Shown here piece after piece: positions 8,022-15,869 of a stretch of 17,747 nucleotides of DNA (its first letter is position 1; each line of letters starts with the position of its first letter). Origin of the DNA: Chloroflexi bacterium RBG_16_60_22 (GTDB taxonomy: Bacteria; Chloroflexota; Dehalococcoidia; Dehalococcoidales; RBG-16-60-22). A model generated the notes under the pieces. The model worked only from the letters and a program-made list of their open reading frames with translations, was not told the DNA's origin and made no database searches. Location: assembly GCA_001796935.1 (NCBI GenBank), contig MGNX01000114.1:341-18087 (forward strand), written 5' to 3'. A program made the translations under genes and the position numbers.

Positions 8022-8051
8022 TCAGGATGGGGGAGGGGAAAAGGGTAGACA

Positions 8052-8126
8052 TGGAGCGGGTGACGAGATTCGAACTCGCGACCCTCTGCTTGGGAAGCAG
8101 ATACTCTACCACTGAGTTACACCCGC
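8052..8126 (-). tRNA. tRNA-Gly (anticodon CCC)
   Basis: The minus strand folds as a full cloverleaf. The acceptor stem GCGGGTG (8126-8120) pairs perfectly with CACCCGC (8062-8056). The anticodon stem TCTGC/GCAGA encloses loop TTCCCAA, with anticodon CCC at 8094-8092. The T-arm is GCGAG-TTCGAAT-CTCGT with one G-T pair. The discriminator T is at 8055, and CCA is encoded at 8054-8052. It reads GGG codons. It lies between the two operons and has its own promoter just upstream. Confidence 0.95.
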
Positions 8127-8140
8127 CCTGAAACCACTAC

Positions 8141-8169
8141 ATTTTAAATCAAAAGGCGGTCCTTGTAAA
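8141..8169 (-). promoter_or_regulatory. Predicted tRNA-Gly promoter
   Basis: On the minus strand, -35 TTTACA (8169-8164) and -10 TAAAAT (8146-8141) are 17 nt apart, and each matches the sigma70 consensus at 5 of 6 positions. The inferred start is only about 8 nt before the mature tRNA end. Confidence 0.65.
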
Positions 8170-8199
8170 GACAGGGCGTTCCGTACCTTGAAACAACAG

Positions 8200-8211
8200 G
8201 CTGCCGGCAGC
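8200..8211. promoter_or_regulatory. 12-bp palindrome upstream of the methyltransferase promoter
   Basis: GCTGCCGGCAGC is self-complementary over all 12 bases and ends 10 bp before the -35 box of the plus-strand promoter. Its place would suit an activator or repressor site. One such palindrome in GC-rich DNA can occur by chance, and no second copy was noticed. Confidence 0.25.
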
Positions 8212-8221
8212 TTCTTTTCAT

Positions 8222-8250
8222 TTGACTTTTATTCGGCTCATTGTTATACT
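8222..8250 (+). promoter_or_regulatory. Predicted sigma70 promoter of the corrinoid methyltransferase operon
   Basis: TTGACT (8222-8227) and TATACT (8245-8250) are exactly 17 nt apart, each matching consensus at 5 of 6 positions, in the only AT-rich stretch before the cluster. The inferred start near 8257 gives a leader of about 75 nt. That is too short for a cobalamin riboswitch, and none is recognisable. Confidence 0.7.
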
Positions 8251-8332
8251 CGCCTTTGAGGCAGTTTCCACCCGATTCCAGCTGGGGAAAATCTATTCCT
8301 GAAAGACCATAATAAAGGAGGATGATAAACTT

Positions 8333-8968
8333 ATGTCCGGAGATTTCGCTAATTTACTGGCCGATTTAAAGGAAGACGAGGTTATCAAGCTGACCAAACA
8401 GAGGCTGGACTCCGGCGAGGACCCCATGAAAATCCTGGAGGACAGCCGCAAGGGCATGGAGCTCGTCGGCAAACGCTTTGCCGACGGCGAGTATTTTCTG
8501 CCCGAGCTCGTCTTCTCCGGCGAGCTTCTCAAGCAGGTTACGGAGATAGTCAAACCCCATATCACCGAGACGACCTCCGACGCCAAGCGCCGGGGCAAGG
8601 TGGTCCTCGGCACGGTGGCCGGGGACATCCATGACATCGGCCTGAACATCGTCGATTTCATGCTGGATGTCAACGGTTTCCAGGTCTATAACCTGGGCGT
8701 TGACGTCCCCGCCGCCAGGTTCGTCGCCAAAGTCAAAGAGACCGGCGCCCCCATCGTCGGCCTGAGCGGCTTCTTGACCCCCGCCTTTGACGCCATGAAA
8801 GAGACGGTCGAGGCCCTGGACAAGGCCGGCCTGAGGGGCAAGGTCAAAATCATGATTGGCGGCGGCCAGATGGATGACGAGGTGAGGAAGTACGCCAGGG
8901 CCGATGCCTACGGCAAGGACGCCATGGCGGCGGTAACGCTGGCCAAGAAGTGGACCGGGGCCAGCTAA
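8333..8968 (+). CDS. Corrinoid protein (methyltransferase B12-binding subunit, MtaC/MtvC-like)
   Basis: 211 residues, the normal size for small methyltransferase corrinoid proteins. An N-terminal helical cap (about 1-85, with ADGEYFLPELVFSGELL) is followed by a B12-binding Rossmann domain. The DxHxxG motif is GDIHDIG, with Asp98, His100 (lower cobalt ligand) and Gly103. GLSGFLTP (143-150) and IGGGQ (175-179) complete the nucleotide-tail pocket. The cobalt shuttles a methyl group between a substrate-specific methyltransferase and an acceptor methyltransferase. A strong AAAGGAGG (8314-8321) lies 11 nt before the ATG. It is the first gene of the operon and the only corrinoid protein in the window, so the six methyltransferases that follow may all use it. 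The first of them starts one base after this stop, so the two are probably translationally coupled. Confidence 0.94.
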   Translation: MSGDFANLLADLKEDEVIKLTKQRLDSGEDPMKILEDSRKGMELVGKRFADGEYFLPELVFSGELLKQVTEIVKPHITETTSDAKRRGKVVLGTVAGDIHDIGLNIVDFMLDVNGFQVYNLGVDVPAARFVAKVKETGAPIVGLSGFLTPAFDAMKETVEALDKAGLRGKVKIMIGGGQMDDEVRKYARADAYGKDAMAAVTLAKKWTGAS

Positions 8969-8969
8969 G

Positions 8970-10301
8970 ATGGACAGGGAGTGGGCGGAGCTATCTCCGG
9001 GGGAAAAACGGGAAGAACGGTTCCGGCGCTGGCTCTCTCCGCCGGGGTTCAAGTTCGCCGGCCCCGGGGCGGAGAAGGGCTATAAAGAGAGGGCCACCCG
9101 GTTCATGCGGGCCTTAAAGCTCCAGGAGCCGGACCGGGTGCCGTGTATCCTGCCCGCCGGCATGTTCCCGGCCGGCTACGCCGGCACCAATCTCCAGACC
9201 GTCATGTACGATTACGACGAGCTGAAGCGCGCCTGGCTCAAGTTCCTCAACGATTTTGACATGGATACCTACATGGGACCGAACCTGGTGCCCCCGGGCA
9301 GGGCCCTGGAAATTCTGGACTATAAGCTGTACAAGTGGCCGGGGCACGGGCTGTCCTCCAGGGTGTCCTCGTACCAGGCCGTCGAGTCCGAGTGGATGAT
9401 GGCCGGCGAGTACGATGAGCTTATCAGGGACCCCAGCGACTTCTGGCTGAGGACCTACCTGCCGCGCATCTTCGGGGCCCTGGAGCCCTTCCGCCGGATA
9501 CCCCCCTTCACCAACATCGAGGAAATAGCCATCATGTCCTTCGTGCCCTTCGGCGCCCCGGATGTCCAGGCTTCCCTCGAAGCCCTGGCGGAGGCCGGTC
9601 GGGAAAGCGTCAGGTGGATGGCGGTGGTCGGGGAGGTTATCGTCACGTCGCTGGTGGCCGGGTACCCCGGTCTCATGGGAGGATTGTCCAAGGCCCCCTT
9701 CGATACCGTCGGCGATACGCTGCGGGGGACCCAGGGGATAATGATGGACATGTTCCAGCGGCCGGACAAGCTCCGGGAAGCTTTAGAGAGAATCGTGCCC
9801 CTTACCATAAGGTCGGCCATCGCCTCGGCCGCCGCCACCGGCTCTCCCTGTATCTTCATGCCCCTGCACAAGGGCGCCGACGGCTTCATGTCCGATAAGC
9901 AGTTCCGGACCTTCTACTGGCCCACGCTGAAAAAGGTCGTCATGGGCCTGGCGGACGATGGCATCCTCCCGATTCTCTTTGCCGAAGGCGGCTATAACAC
10001 CCGGCTCGACGTTATCAAAGAGCTGCCCCGCGGCGCGGCGGCCTGGTACTTCGACCAGACGGATATGGCCCGTGCCAAGCAGGTCCTCGGCTCTACCGCC
10101 TGCCTCGTCGGTAACGTGCCCACCTCGCTGCTGATGACCGGCCAGCCGTCGGAGGTCAAGGAACGCTGCCGCCGGCTCATCGAGACCTGCGGCCCGGGCG
10201 GCGGCTATATTCTGGCCGGCGGCGCCAATATCGACGAGGGCAACCCGGACAACCTGCGGGCCATGATGGAAGCCGCCCGGGAATACGGCGTCTATAAATA
10301 G
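8970..10301 (+). CDS. URO-D superfamily methyltransferase, paralog 1
   Basis: 443 residues. All six paralogs share a basic N-terminal helix (here EKREERFRRWL, 12-22), EPDRVP (53-58), WPGHGL (123-128), PLHKG (His300), FAEG (Glu339) and three Cys (378, 400, 407). The fold is that of the URO-D-like TIM barrels that serve as corrinoid methyltransferases (MtaA, CmuA relatives). The expected role is moving a methyl group between an unknown donor and the adjacent corrinoid protein. The MtaA zinc motif H-x-C...C is absent. The position 21 after Glu339 is Tyr360, where three of the paralogs have His. It belongs to the FDQTD subgroup with paralogs 2 and 4. It has SEW where most others have GEY in the conserved VEGEYM segment. 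The ATG follows the previous stop by one base and lacks a clear ribosome site. Haem-pathway uroporphyrinogen decarboxylase is unlikely given the context and the paralog array. Confidence 0.88.
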   Translation: MDREWAELSPGEKREERFRRWLSPPGFKFAGPGAEKGYKERATRFMRALKLQEPDRVPCILPAGMFPAGYAGTNLQTVMYDYDELKRAWLKFLNDFDMDTYMGPNLVPPGRALEILDYKLYKWPGHGLSSRVSSYQAVESEWMMAGEYDELIRDPSDFWLRTYLPRIFGALEPFRRIPPFTNIEEIAIMSFVPFGAPDVQASLEALAEAGRESVRWMAVVGEVIVTSLVAGYPGLMGGLSKAPFDTVGDTLRGTQGIMMDMFQRPDKLREALERIVPLTIRSAIASAAATGSPCIFMPLHKGADGFMSDKQFRTFYWPTLKKVVMGLADDGILPILFAEGGYNTRLDVIKELPRGAAAWYFDQTDMARAKQVLGSTACLVGNVPTSLLMTGQPSEVKERCRRLIETCGPGGGYILAGGANIDEGNPDNLRAMMEAAREYGVYK

Positions 10302-10371
10302 CCGCGGCCGGCCACCCACCGGCACCTCTTCAGCCAGCAACGAAAAAGGAAAGAAGGCTTTACCTGTTAAT

Positions 10372-11712
10372 ATGGATAACGAAAAGAATCGGGCGGAGAT
10401 GCCCTGGGAAGAGAAGCGGGAAGAGCGTTTCCGGCGCTGGCTGGCGCCGTCCGGCGTCACCTACGATACCCCTGCGGCGGAAACAGCCTACCGGGAGAGG
10501 GTCACCCGCTTTATCAGGGCCCTCAAGCTGGAGAAGCCGGACCGCGTCCCGGTGGTCCTCCCCGCCAGCTTCTTCCCGGCCCATTACGCCGGCATGACGC
10601 TCCGCGACGTCATGTACGACTACGCCAGGCTGAAGCGGGCCTGGCTGAAGTTCCTCCGCGAGTTCGATTCCGATAGCTACACCGCCCCCGGCCTCGTCTA
10701 TCCGGGCCGGGTATTGGACGCCATCGATTACCGGCTCTATACCTGGCCGGGCCACGGCCAGCCCGATGATATGCCGTCCTACCAGTACGTCGAGGGCGAG
10801 TACATGAAACCCGACGAGTACGATGCTTTCCTCCGCGACCCCCTGGACTACGCGCTGCGGTACTATCTGCCCCGCACCATGGGCGTCTTCGAGCCCTTCC
10901 AGAAGCTGGGCCCCTTCACCGCTGCCTTCGGGGCGCCCATCCGCATGATGTCGCTGGCCGCCAACCCCCGGGTCCAGCAGGTCTTCCGGGCCCTGGCCGG
11001 GGCCGGCCGCGAGTGGTCCAGATGGCAAAAAACCGTCCGGGAAATCAGCCGGGCGGCGCTGGCCGCGGGCTTTCCCGCCTTCCGGGGCGGCGTCTGCGTG
11101 GCGCCCTTCGATACCTTCGCCGATACGCTGCGGGGGACGCAGGGGATTATCATGGACATGTACCGCCAGCCGGACAAGCTCCACGAGGCTATGGAGAGGA
11201 TGGTGCCCTTCACGGTGGAGTCGGCGGTGGACTCCTCCGGTGCCAGCGCCTCGCCGCTCGTCTTCATCCCCCTGCACAAGGGTGATGATACGTTTATGTC
11301 CGGCAAACAGTTCGAGAAGTTCTACTGGCCCACTCTGAGAAAGGTCCTGCTGGGCCTGATTGACGAGGGCCTGGTGCCGATGCTCTTCGCCGAGGGCCGC
11401 TACAACCACCGCCTCGAGCAGGTTACGGACCTGCCCCGCGCTTCGGTGCTGTGGCACTTTGACCAGACGGACATGGCCGAGGCCAAGAGATTGCTGGGCG
11501 GCAGCCAGTGTATCGCCGGCAACATCCCTACCTCGGTGCTCGTTACCGGCACGCCGGGGGACGTTAAGGAATACTGCCGCCAGCTCATCGAGACCTGCGC
11601 CCCGGGCGGCGGGTACATCCTCACCGGCGGGGCGGCCATCGATAAAGGCAACCCGGACAACCTGCGCGCCGTGATGGCCGCTGCCAGGGAGTACGGCGTC
11701 TACCGTAAATAG
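10372..11712 (+). CDS. URO-D superfamily methyltransferase, paralog 2
   Basis: 446 residues, FDQTD subgroup. Glu341 (FAEG) is followed 21 residues later by His362 in LWHFDQTD, so it has the candidate Glu/His metal pair; the other invariant residues are His302 (PLHKG) and Cys380, Cys402 and Cys409. It is closest by eye to paralog 4 (shared KGDDTFMS, TDLPR.SVLWHFDQTDMAEAK). A 70-bp gap, the largest within the operon, separates it from paralog 1. The gap holds a purine-rich AAGGAAAGAAGG ending 14 nt before the ATG, a poorly spaced ribosome site. An in-frame ATG at 10399 would remove nine residues but keep the conserved PWEEKREERF helix. Confidence 0.88.
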   Translation: MDNEKNRAEMPWEEKREERFRRWLAPSGVTYDTPAAETAYRERVTRFIRALKLEKPDRVPVVLPASFFPAHYAGMTLRDVMYDYARLKRAWLKFLREFDSDSYTAPGLVYPGRVLDAIDYRLYTWPGHGQPDDMPSYQYVEGEYMKPDEYDAFLRDPLDYALRYYLPRTMGVFEPFQKLGPFTAAFGAPIRMMSLAANPRVQQVFRALAGAGREWSRWQKTVREISRAALAAGFPAFRGGVCVAPFDTFADTLRGTQGIIMDMYRQPDKLHEAMERMVPFTVESAVDSSGASASPLVFIPLHKGDDTFMSGKQFEKFYWPTLRKVLLGLIDEGLVPMLFAEGRYNHRLEQVTDLPRASVLWHFDQTDMAEAKRLLGGSQCIAGNIPTSVLVTGTPGDVKEYCRQLIETCAPGGGYILTGGAAIDKGNPDNLRAVMAAAREYGVYRK

Positions 11713-11734
11713 TCGGGAAAGCGGGAGGCGGGAA

Positions 11735-13060
11735 ATGGAAAAGCCATGGGCGGATATGCCCCGGGAGGAAAGGCGGGAGGACAGGTTCCGGCGCTGGCTG
11801 AACCCTGACGTGAAGTTCGATAGCCCCGGGGCGGAGAAGGCTTACAAGCAGCGGGTCACCCGCTTCGTCAAGGCCATCAAGCTGGAGGAGGCCGACCGCG
11901 TGCCGGTGATGCTGCCGGTGCAGTTTTACCCCGCCGTCTATGCCGGCGGCAACCTCAAAACGGTGATGTATGATTACGCCAAGTTGAAAGAGGCCTGGCT
12001 CAAGTTCCTCTACGAGTTCGACATGGACTCCTTCAACGCCCCCGCCCTGGTATTTCCGGGCCCGGTCATCGATATGATTGACTATAAGCTGCAAAAGTGG
12101 CCGGGGCACGGCCTGGCCGATGACGCCCCTTCCTACCAGTACGTCGAGAGCGAAAACATGCCCCCCGGGGAGTACGATGCCCTTATCCGCGACCCCGCTG
12201 ACTACCTCCTGCGGTATTTTTTACCCCGCTCGGTGGGCGCCTTCGCCGGATTCCGCAAACTGGGGCCCATGACGCCCTTCGTCGGGATACCGGTCTGGTA
12301 CATCGCGCAGTACGGCGACCCCGAAATAAGGTCGGCCACGCAGGCCCTGCTGGACGCCGCCGAGGAGTGCCACCGGTGGATGGCGGTGGTGGGGGAGGTG
12401 GCCGAAAGGGCGCTGGCCGCCGGCTATCCCACCATCTGGGGCGGGATGTGCGGGGCGCCCTACGACCTTATCGGGGATATGCTCCGCGGCACCCGGGGGG
12501 TGATGATGGACATGTTCCAGCGCCCGGACAAGCTCCTCGAGGCCATGGAGCGGCTGGTCCCCATCGTCGTCAACGAGGCGGTAGGCTCGGCCAACGCCTC
12601 CGGGTGTCCCATTATCTTCATCCCGCTGCACAAGGGGACGGGCGGCTTCATGTCGCAGCGGCAGTTCGAGAAGTTCTACTGGCCGACCCTGAAAAAGGTC
12701 ATGATGGGACTGGTGGACGAGGGCCTGGTGCCGCTGCCTTACGCCGAGGGCAACTACGGCGAGCGACTGGAGGTGGTCAAAGACATGCCCCGCACCTCGG
12801 TGATATGGTTCTTCGAGCAGATGGACATGGCCCGTGCCAAGCGGGTCGTCGGCGGCCGCACCTGCATCGCCGGGAACGTGCCCGCTTCGATACTCTGCAC
12901 CGGCTCGCCGCAGGAGGTCAGGGAGCACTGCCGGTGGCTCATCGAGACCTGCGCTCCCGGCGGCGGCTATATCCTGAGCGGGGCGGTGCATGTGGACAAA
13001 GGCAGCCCGGACAACCTGCGCGCCATGATGGAGGCCGCCCGGGAATACGGCGTCTATTGA
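11735..13060 (+). CDS. URO-D superfamily methyltransferase, paralog 3
   Basis: 441 residues, the shortest copy, of the FE.MD subgroup (FFEQMDMARAK). Glu338 sits in YAEG rather than FAEG. The position 21 later is Phe359, so neither His nor Tyr is available there. Invariant His299 and Cys377, Cys399 and Cys406 are kept, and there is an extra Cys388. The usual VEGEYM segment is changed to VESENM, and the loop after PLHKG is TGGFMS instead of a D-containing version. This is the most divergent active-site set of the six, suggesting a different substrate or weaker metal binding. GGGAGG ends about 10 nt before the ATG, and the gene lies 22 bp after paralog 2. Confidence 0.87.
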   Translation: MEKPWADMPREERREDRFRRWLNPDVKFDSPGAEKAYKQRVTRFVKAIKLEEADRVPVMLPVQFYPAVYAGGNLKTVMYDYAKLKEAWLKFLYEFDMDSFNAPALVFPGPVIDMIDYKLQKWPGHGLADDAPSYQYVESENMPPGEYDALIRDPADYLLRYFLPRSVGAFAGFRKLGPMTPFVGIPVWYIAQYGDPEIRSATQALLDAAEECHRWMAVVGEVAERALAAGYPTIWGGMCGAPYDLIGDMLRGTRGVMMDMFQRPDKLLEAMERLVPIVVNEAVGSANASGCPIIFIPLHKGTGGFMSQRQFEKFYWPTLKKVMMGLVDEGLVPLPYAEGNYGERLEVVKDMPRTSVIWFFEQMDMARAKRVVGGRTCIAGNVPASILCTGSPQEVREHCRWLIETCAPGGGYILSGAVHVDKGSPDNLRAMMEAAREYGVY

Positions 13061-13089
13061 GCCGGACGCTGCAAAGGGGGAATGTCAAG

Positions 13090-14442
13090 ATGGCTAAGAC
13101 CGGTGTAACGGCCGCCAAAAAATGGTCGGAGATGACCTGGCAGGAAAGGCGGGAGGAGCGCTTCAAGCGGTGGCTCTACCCGCGTGACGTTAAGTTCGTC
13201 AGCCCGGCGGCGGAAAAGAGCTATAAAGAGAGGGTGACCCGTTTCATCAAGGCCATCAAGCTGGAGGAGCCGGACCGGGTGCCGTGTATCCTGCCCGCCG
13301 GCAGCTTCCCCGCCTACCATGCCGGCACCACCCTCCGCCATGTCATGTACGATTACGATGCCCTGCGCGATGCCTGGAAGAAGTTCCTCAATGAGTTTGA
13401 CGGGGATACTTACAGCAGCCCCGGCGTCGTCCCTTCGGCCAGGGTCTCCGAAATTATTGACAGCAAAACGACGCGCTGGCCGGGGCACGGCCTCACCGAA
13501 AGCGCGCGATTCCAGCAATTCGTGGAAGGCGAGTATATGAAGGCCGACGAATACGACCGGCTGATTGACGACCCCTCCGATTACTGTCTGCGCTGTTATA
13601 TACCTCGCTCCCTGGGCGCCCTGGAGCCCTTTGCAAAACTCATGCCTTTTTCCCACCTGCTGGGCATGCCCACGCGCCTGCTGGGGGCCTGCACCCTGCC
13701 GGAGGTCCAGGAGGCCTTCCTGGCCCTCGTGGCGGCCGGCCGGGAGCTGGCGAAGTACCAGGAGGTTATCCGTCAGTGCGGCCGGGAGGGACAGGCGGCG
13801 GGCTTTCCGCTCTTCCACGGCGGCATGTCCCAGGCGCCCTTCGATACCTTCGCGGATACCCTGCGAGGGACGCGGGGTATTGTCCTGGATATGTACCGCC
13901 AGCCGGAGAAGCTCTTCCAGGCCATGGAGAGAGTGACGCCGCTGAATATCAGCCTGGGCGTAGACGCGGCCAACCTCACCGGCGGGCCGATTGTTTTCAT
14001 CCCCCTGCACAAGGGCGACGATACCTTCATGTCGGATAAGCAGTTCGACACTTTTTACTGGCCTACCCTGAGGAAGCTCGTCCTGGGACTGGTCGAGGAA
14101 GGCTGCGTACCGCTGCTCTTCGCCGAAGGGCGCTACAACCGGCGGCTCAAGCAGATTACGGACCTCCCCCGGGGCTCGGTGCTGTGGCACTTCGACCAGA
14201 CAGACATGGCCGAGGCCAAGACGGCGCTCGGCGGCAACGTGTGCATCTCCGGAAACGTACCCACCTCCCTCCTCATCACCGGAACGGCGGCGGAGGTCAA
14301 GGAGTACTGCCGCAGGCTCATCGAGGTCTGCGCCCCCGGCGGCGGTTTTATCCTCACCGGCGGGGCGTCCATCGATAGCGGCAAAGCGGAAAACCTGCAC
14401 GCCATGATGGAGGCTGCCAGAGAGTACGGAAGGTATAAATAA
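13090..14442 (+). CDS. URO-D superfamily methyltransferase, paralog 4
   Basis: 450 residues from the ATG at 13090, which has AAAGGGGG (13073-13080) 9 nt upstream. The frame stays open far back into paralog 3, but that part is not coding. FDQTD subgroup: Glu346 and His367 form the E-x20-H pair; His307 and Cys385, Cys407 and Cys414 are present. It shares a 39-nt identical block with paralog 1 (13265-13303 against 9124-9162), including Cys in DRVPCILPAG where most copies have Val. Its N-terminus has ten extra residues (MAKTGVTAAK) before KWSEM, similar to paralog 5. The last Cys motif reads LIEVC rather than LIETC. Confidence 0.88.
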   Translation: MAKTGVTAAKKWSEMTWQERREERFKRWLYPRDVKFVSPAAEKSYKERVTRFIKAIKLEEPDRVPCILPAGSFPAYHAGTTLRHVMYDYDALRDAWKKFLNEFDGDTYSSPGVVPSARVSEIIDSKTTRWPGHGLTESARFQQFVEGEYMKADEYDRLIDDPSDYCLRCYIPRSLGALEPFAKLMPFSHLLGMPTRLLGACTLPEVQEAFLALVAAGRELAKYQEVIRQCGREGQAAGFPLFHGGMSQAPFDTFADTLRGTRGIVLDMYRQPEKLFQAMERVTPLNISLGVDAANLTGGPIVFIPLHKGDDTFMSDKQFDTFYWPTLRKLVLGLVEEGCVPLLFAEGRYNRRLKQITDLPRGSVLWHFDQTDMAEAKTALGGNVCISGNVPTSLLITGTAAEVKEYCRRLIEVCAPGGGFILTGGASIDSGKAENLHAMMEAAREYGRYK

Positions 14443-14450
14443 AAAAAGTT

Positions 14451-14457
14451 AAGGGAG
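14451..14457 (+). promoter_or_regulatory. Ribosome binding site favouring a TTG start for paralog 5
   Basis: AAGGGAG lies 6 nt before the TTG at 14464. The alternative in-frame ATG at 14491 has no ribosome site in front of it (the sequence is T-rich), so the unusual TTG is preferred. Confidence 0.55.
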
Positions 14458-14463
14458 TGGACT

Positions 14464-15852
14464 TTGGTATCACCTCGATTTGATTTTACGATGGGGGACA
14501 TCACGAGAACCGTCGGAAATTGGTCCGAGCTGACCCCGGAACAGAGACGGGCAGAGAGATTTAAGAAGTGGCTGGCGGCGCCGGGCGTGAAGTTCCGGGA
14601 CCCGCAGGCGAAAAAGCTCTACCGGGAAAGGGTGACCCGTTTCCAGAAGACCATCAGCCTGGAAGAGCCGGACCGCGTCCCGGTGATGCTGCCGGCCGGC
14701 TATTTCCCCGCCTACCACGCCGGCTACGACCTCAAGACGGTGATGTACGACTACGCCAGGCTCAAAGAGGCCTGGCTCAAGTTCATGAACGACTTCAGCG
14801 ATATGGACACCTTCGGGCCTCCCGGGCTGGTCCTGCCCGCCAGGGCCCTGGAGATAATCGACCACCGTATCCACCGCTGGCCGGGGCACGGCCTCGGCGA
14901 CGATGTCCCCATGTACCAGTTCGTCGAAGGCGAGTACATCAAGGCCGACGAGTATGACAAGCTCATCCAGGACCCCACCGATTTCTGGCTGAGGACCTTC
15001 ATGCCCCGCCAGGCGGGGGCCTTCGCGCCGCTGGCCCGGCTGCCCCACCTCACTCCGTTCATCGGCATCCCCGTATTCTACCTCTCCCGCTTCGGCGACA
15101 GGGAGATACAGAAAGCCCTGAAAACGATGATGGCCGCCGGCGACGAGGTCGTCCGCTGGCAGAAGGTCGTCATGGAGATTGCCACCATTGCCCTGGAAGC
15201 CGGTTTCCCGCCTCTCTCCGGCGGCATGTCCGGCGCCCCCTTTGACATGCTCACCGATATGCTGCGGGGCACCCACGGCATCGTCATGGACATGTACCGC
15301 CAGCCGGCGAAGATTCACGAGGCCCTCAGGGTCATCACCCCCATCGTCATCCAGGAGGCGGTCAACAACGCTAAAAACGCCATTTCGCCGGTCATCATGA
15401 TGCCGCTGCACAAGGGCGATAAGACCTTCATGTCCCAGAAGCAGTTCGAGACCTTCTACTGGCCCAGCTTCCGGGAGGTGCTCATGGGGCTGATTAACGA
15501 GGGTCTGGTGCCGATGCCCTTCGCCGAAGGCAACTACATCCCGCGCCTGGAGACCATCCGGGAGATGCCGCGGGCCTCGATGATATGGTACTTCGAGTAC
15601 ATGGACATGGCTGAGGCCAAGAAGATTGTCGGCTCCAACCTCTGCATCGCCGGCAACCTGCCCGTCTCCATCATGATGACCGGCACGCCGGAGGCCGTCC
15701 GGGAGGGCTGCCGCCAGCTCATCGAGACCTGCGCCCCCGGCGGCGGTTACATCCTCTCGGCCTCGGCCAGCGTGGACCGGGGAAACGCCGCCAACCTGCG
15801 CGCCATGCTGGCGGCCGCCAGAGAGTACGGCGTCTATAAAAAAAAGCGATAG
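14464..15852 (+). CDS. URO-D superfamily methyltransferase, paralog 5 (TTG start)
   Basis: 462 residues from the TTG, or 453 from the ATG at 14491. The ribosome site favours TTG, while N-terminal similarity to paralog 4 (...NWSEL against KWSEM) fits either. FE.MD subgroup (YFEYMDMAEAK): Glu355 is followed 21 residues later by Tyr376; His316 and Cys394, Cys416 and Cys423 are kept. One residue is inserted in the FSDMD segment near 119. It is closest to paralog 6 in the PVIMMPLHKGD strand. It ends in a basic YKKKR tail. The gap from paralog 4 is 21 bp. Confidence 0.87.
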   Translation: MVSPRFDFTMGDITRTVGNWSELTPEQRRAERFKKWLAAPGVKFRDPQAKKLYRERVTRFQKTISLEEPDRVPVMLPAGYFPAYHAGYDLKTVMYDYARLKEAWLKFMNDFSDMDTFGPPGLVLPARALEIIDHRIHRWPGHGLGDDVPMYQFVEGEYIKADEYDKLIQDPTDFWLRTFMPRQAGAFAPLARLPHLTPFIGIPVFYLSRFGDREIQKALKTMMAAGDEVVRWQKVVMEIATIALEAGFPPLSGGMSGAPFDMLTDMLRGTHGIVMDMYRQPAKIHEALRVITPIVIQEAVNNAKNAISPVIMMPLHKGDKTFMSQKQFETFYWPSFREVLMGLINEGLVPMPFAEGNYIPRLETIREMPRASMIWYFEYMDMAEAKKIVGSNLCIAGNLPVSIMMTGTPEAVREGCRQLIETCAPGGGYILSASASVDRGNAANLRAMLAAAREYGVYKKKR

Positions 15853-15869
15853 CCGCTGGAGGCATCTGT

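Larger units (their letters stand above)
7839..8022. repeat. Cluster of nested palindromes in the non-coding region (MITE-like?)
   Basis: Between moxR and the tRNA no gene is visible. Instead there are three consecutive inverted repeats: 7851-7863 with 7894-7906 (12 of 13 pairs), 7916-7925 with 7929-7938 (10 pairs, 3-nt loop), and 7947-7962 with 7991-8006 (16 perfect pairs, 28-nt loop). The outer ends read ACCTC... and ...GAGGT, so the whole may be one element with inverted termini. No transposase or clear target duplication is seen. The right end recurs at 2785-2805. Confidence 0.5.

Noticed and set aside
8052..8332. tRNA-associated genomic island with the methyltransferase cluster as cargo
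   Set aside because: No integrase, no duplicated tRNA 3' end and no composition change are seen in the window.
8251..8332. Cobalamin riboswitch in the leader of the corrinoid protein gene
   Set aside because: The leader is only about 75 nt and shows no B12-box-like sequence or suitable fold.
10307..10323. Hairpin GCCGG...CCGGC in the gap between paralogs 1 and 2
   Set aside because: Only five base pairs and no T-run follow it, so it is not convincing as a terminator or attenuator.
12367..13089. Upstream extension of the paralog 4 frame into paralog 3
   Set aside because: The extension translates to Gly/Arg-rich sequence unlike the family and overlaps a real gene. The ATG at 13090 has a good ribosome site and the family N-terminus.
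13054..14400. 448-codon open frame antisense to paralog 4
   Set aside because: Similar antisense open frames lie opposite the other paralogs, as expected from high GC at third positions. No recognisable domain or ribosome site.
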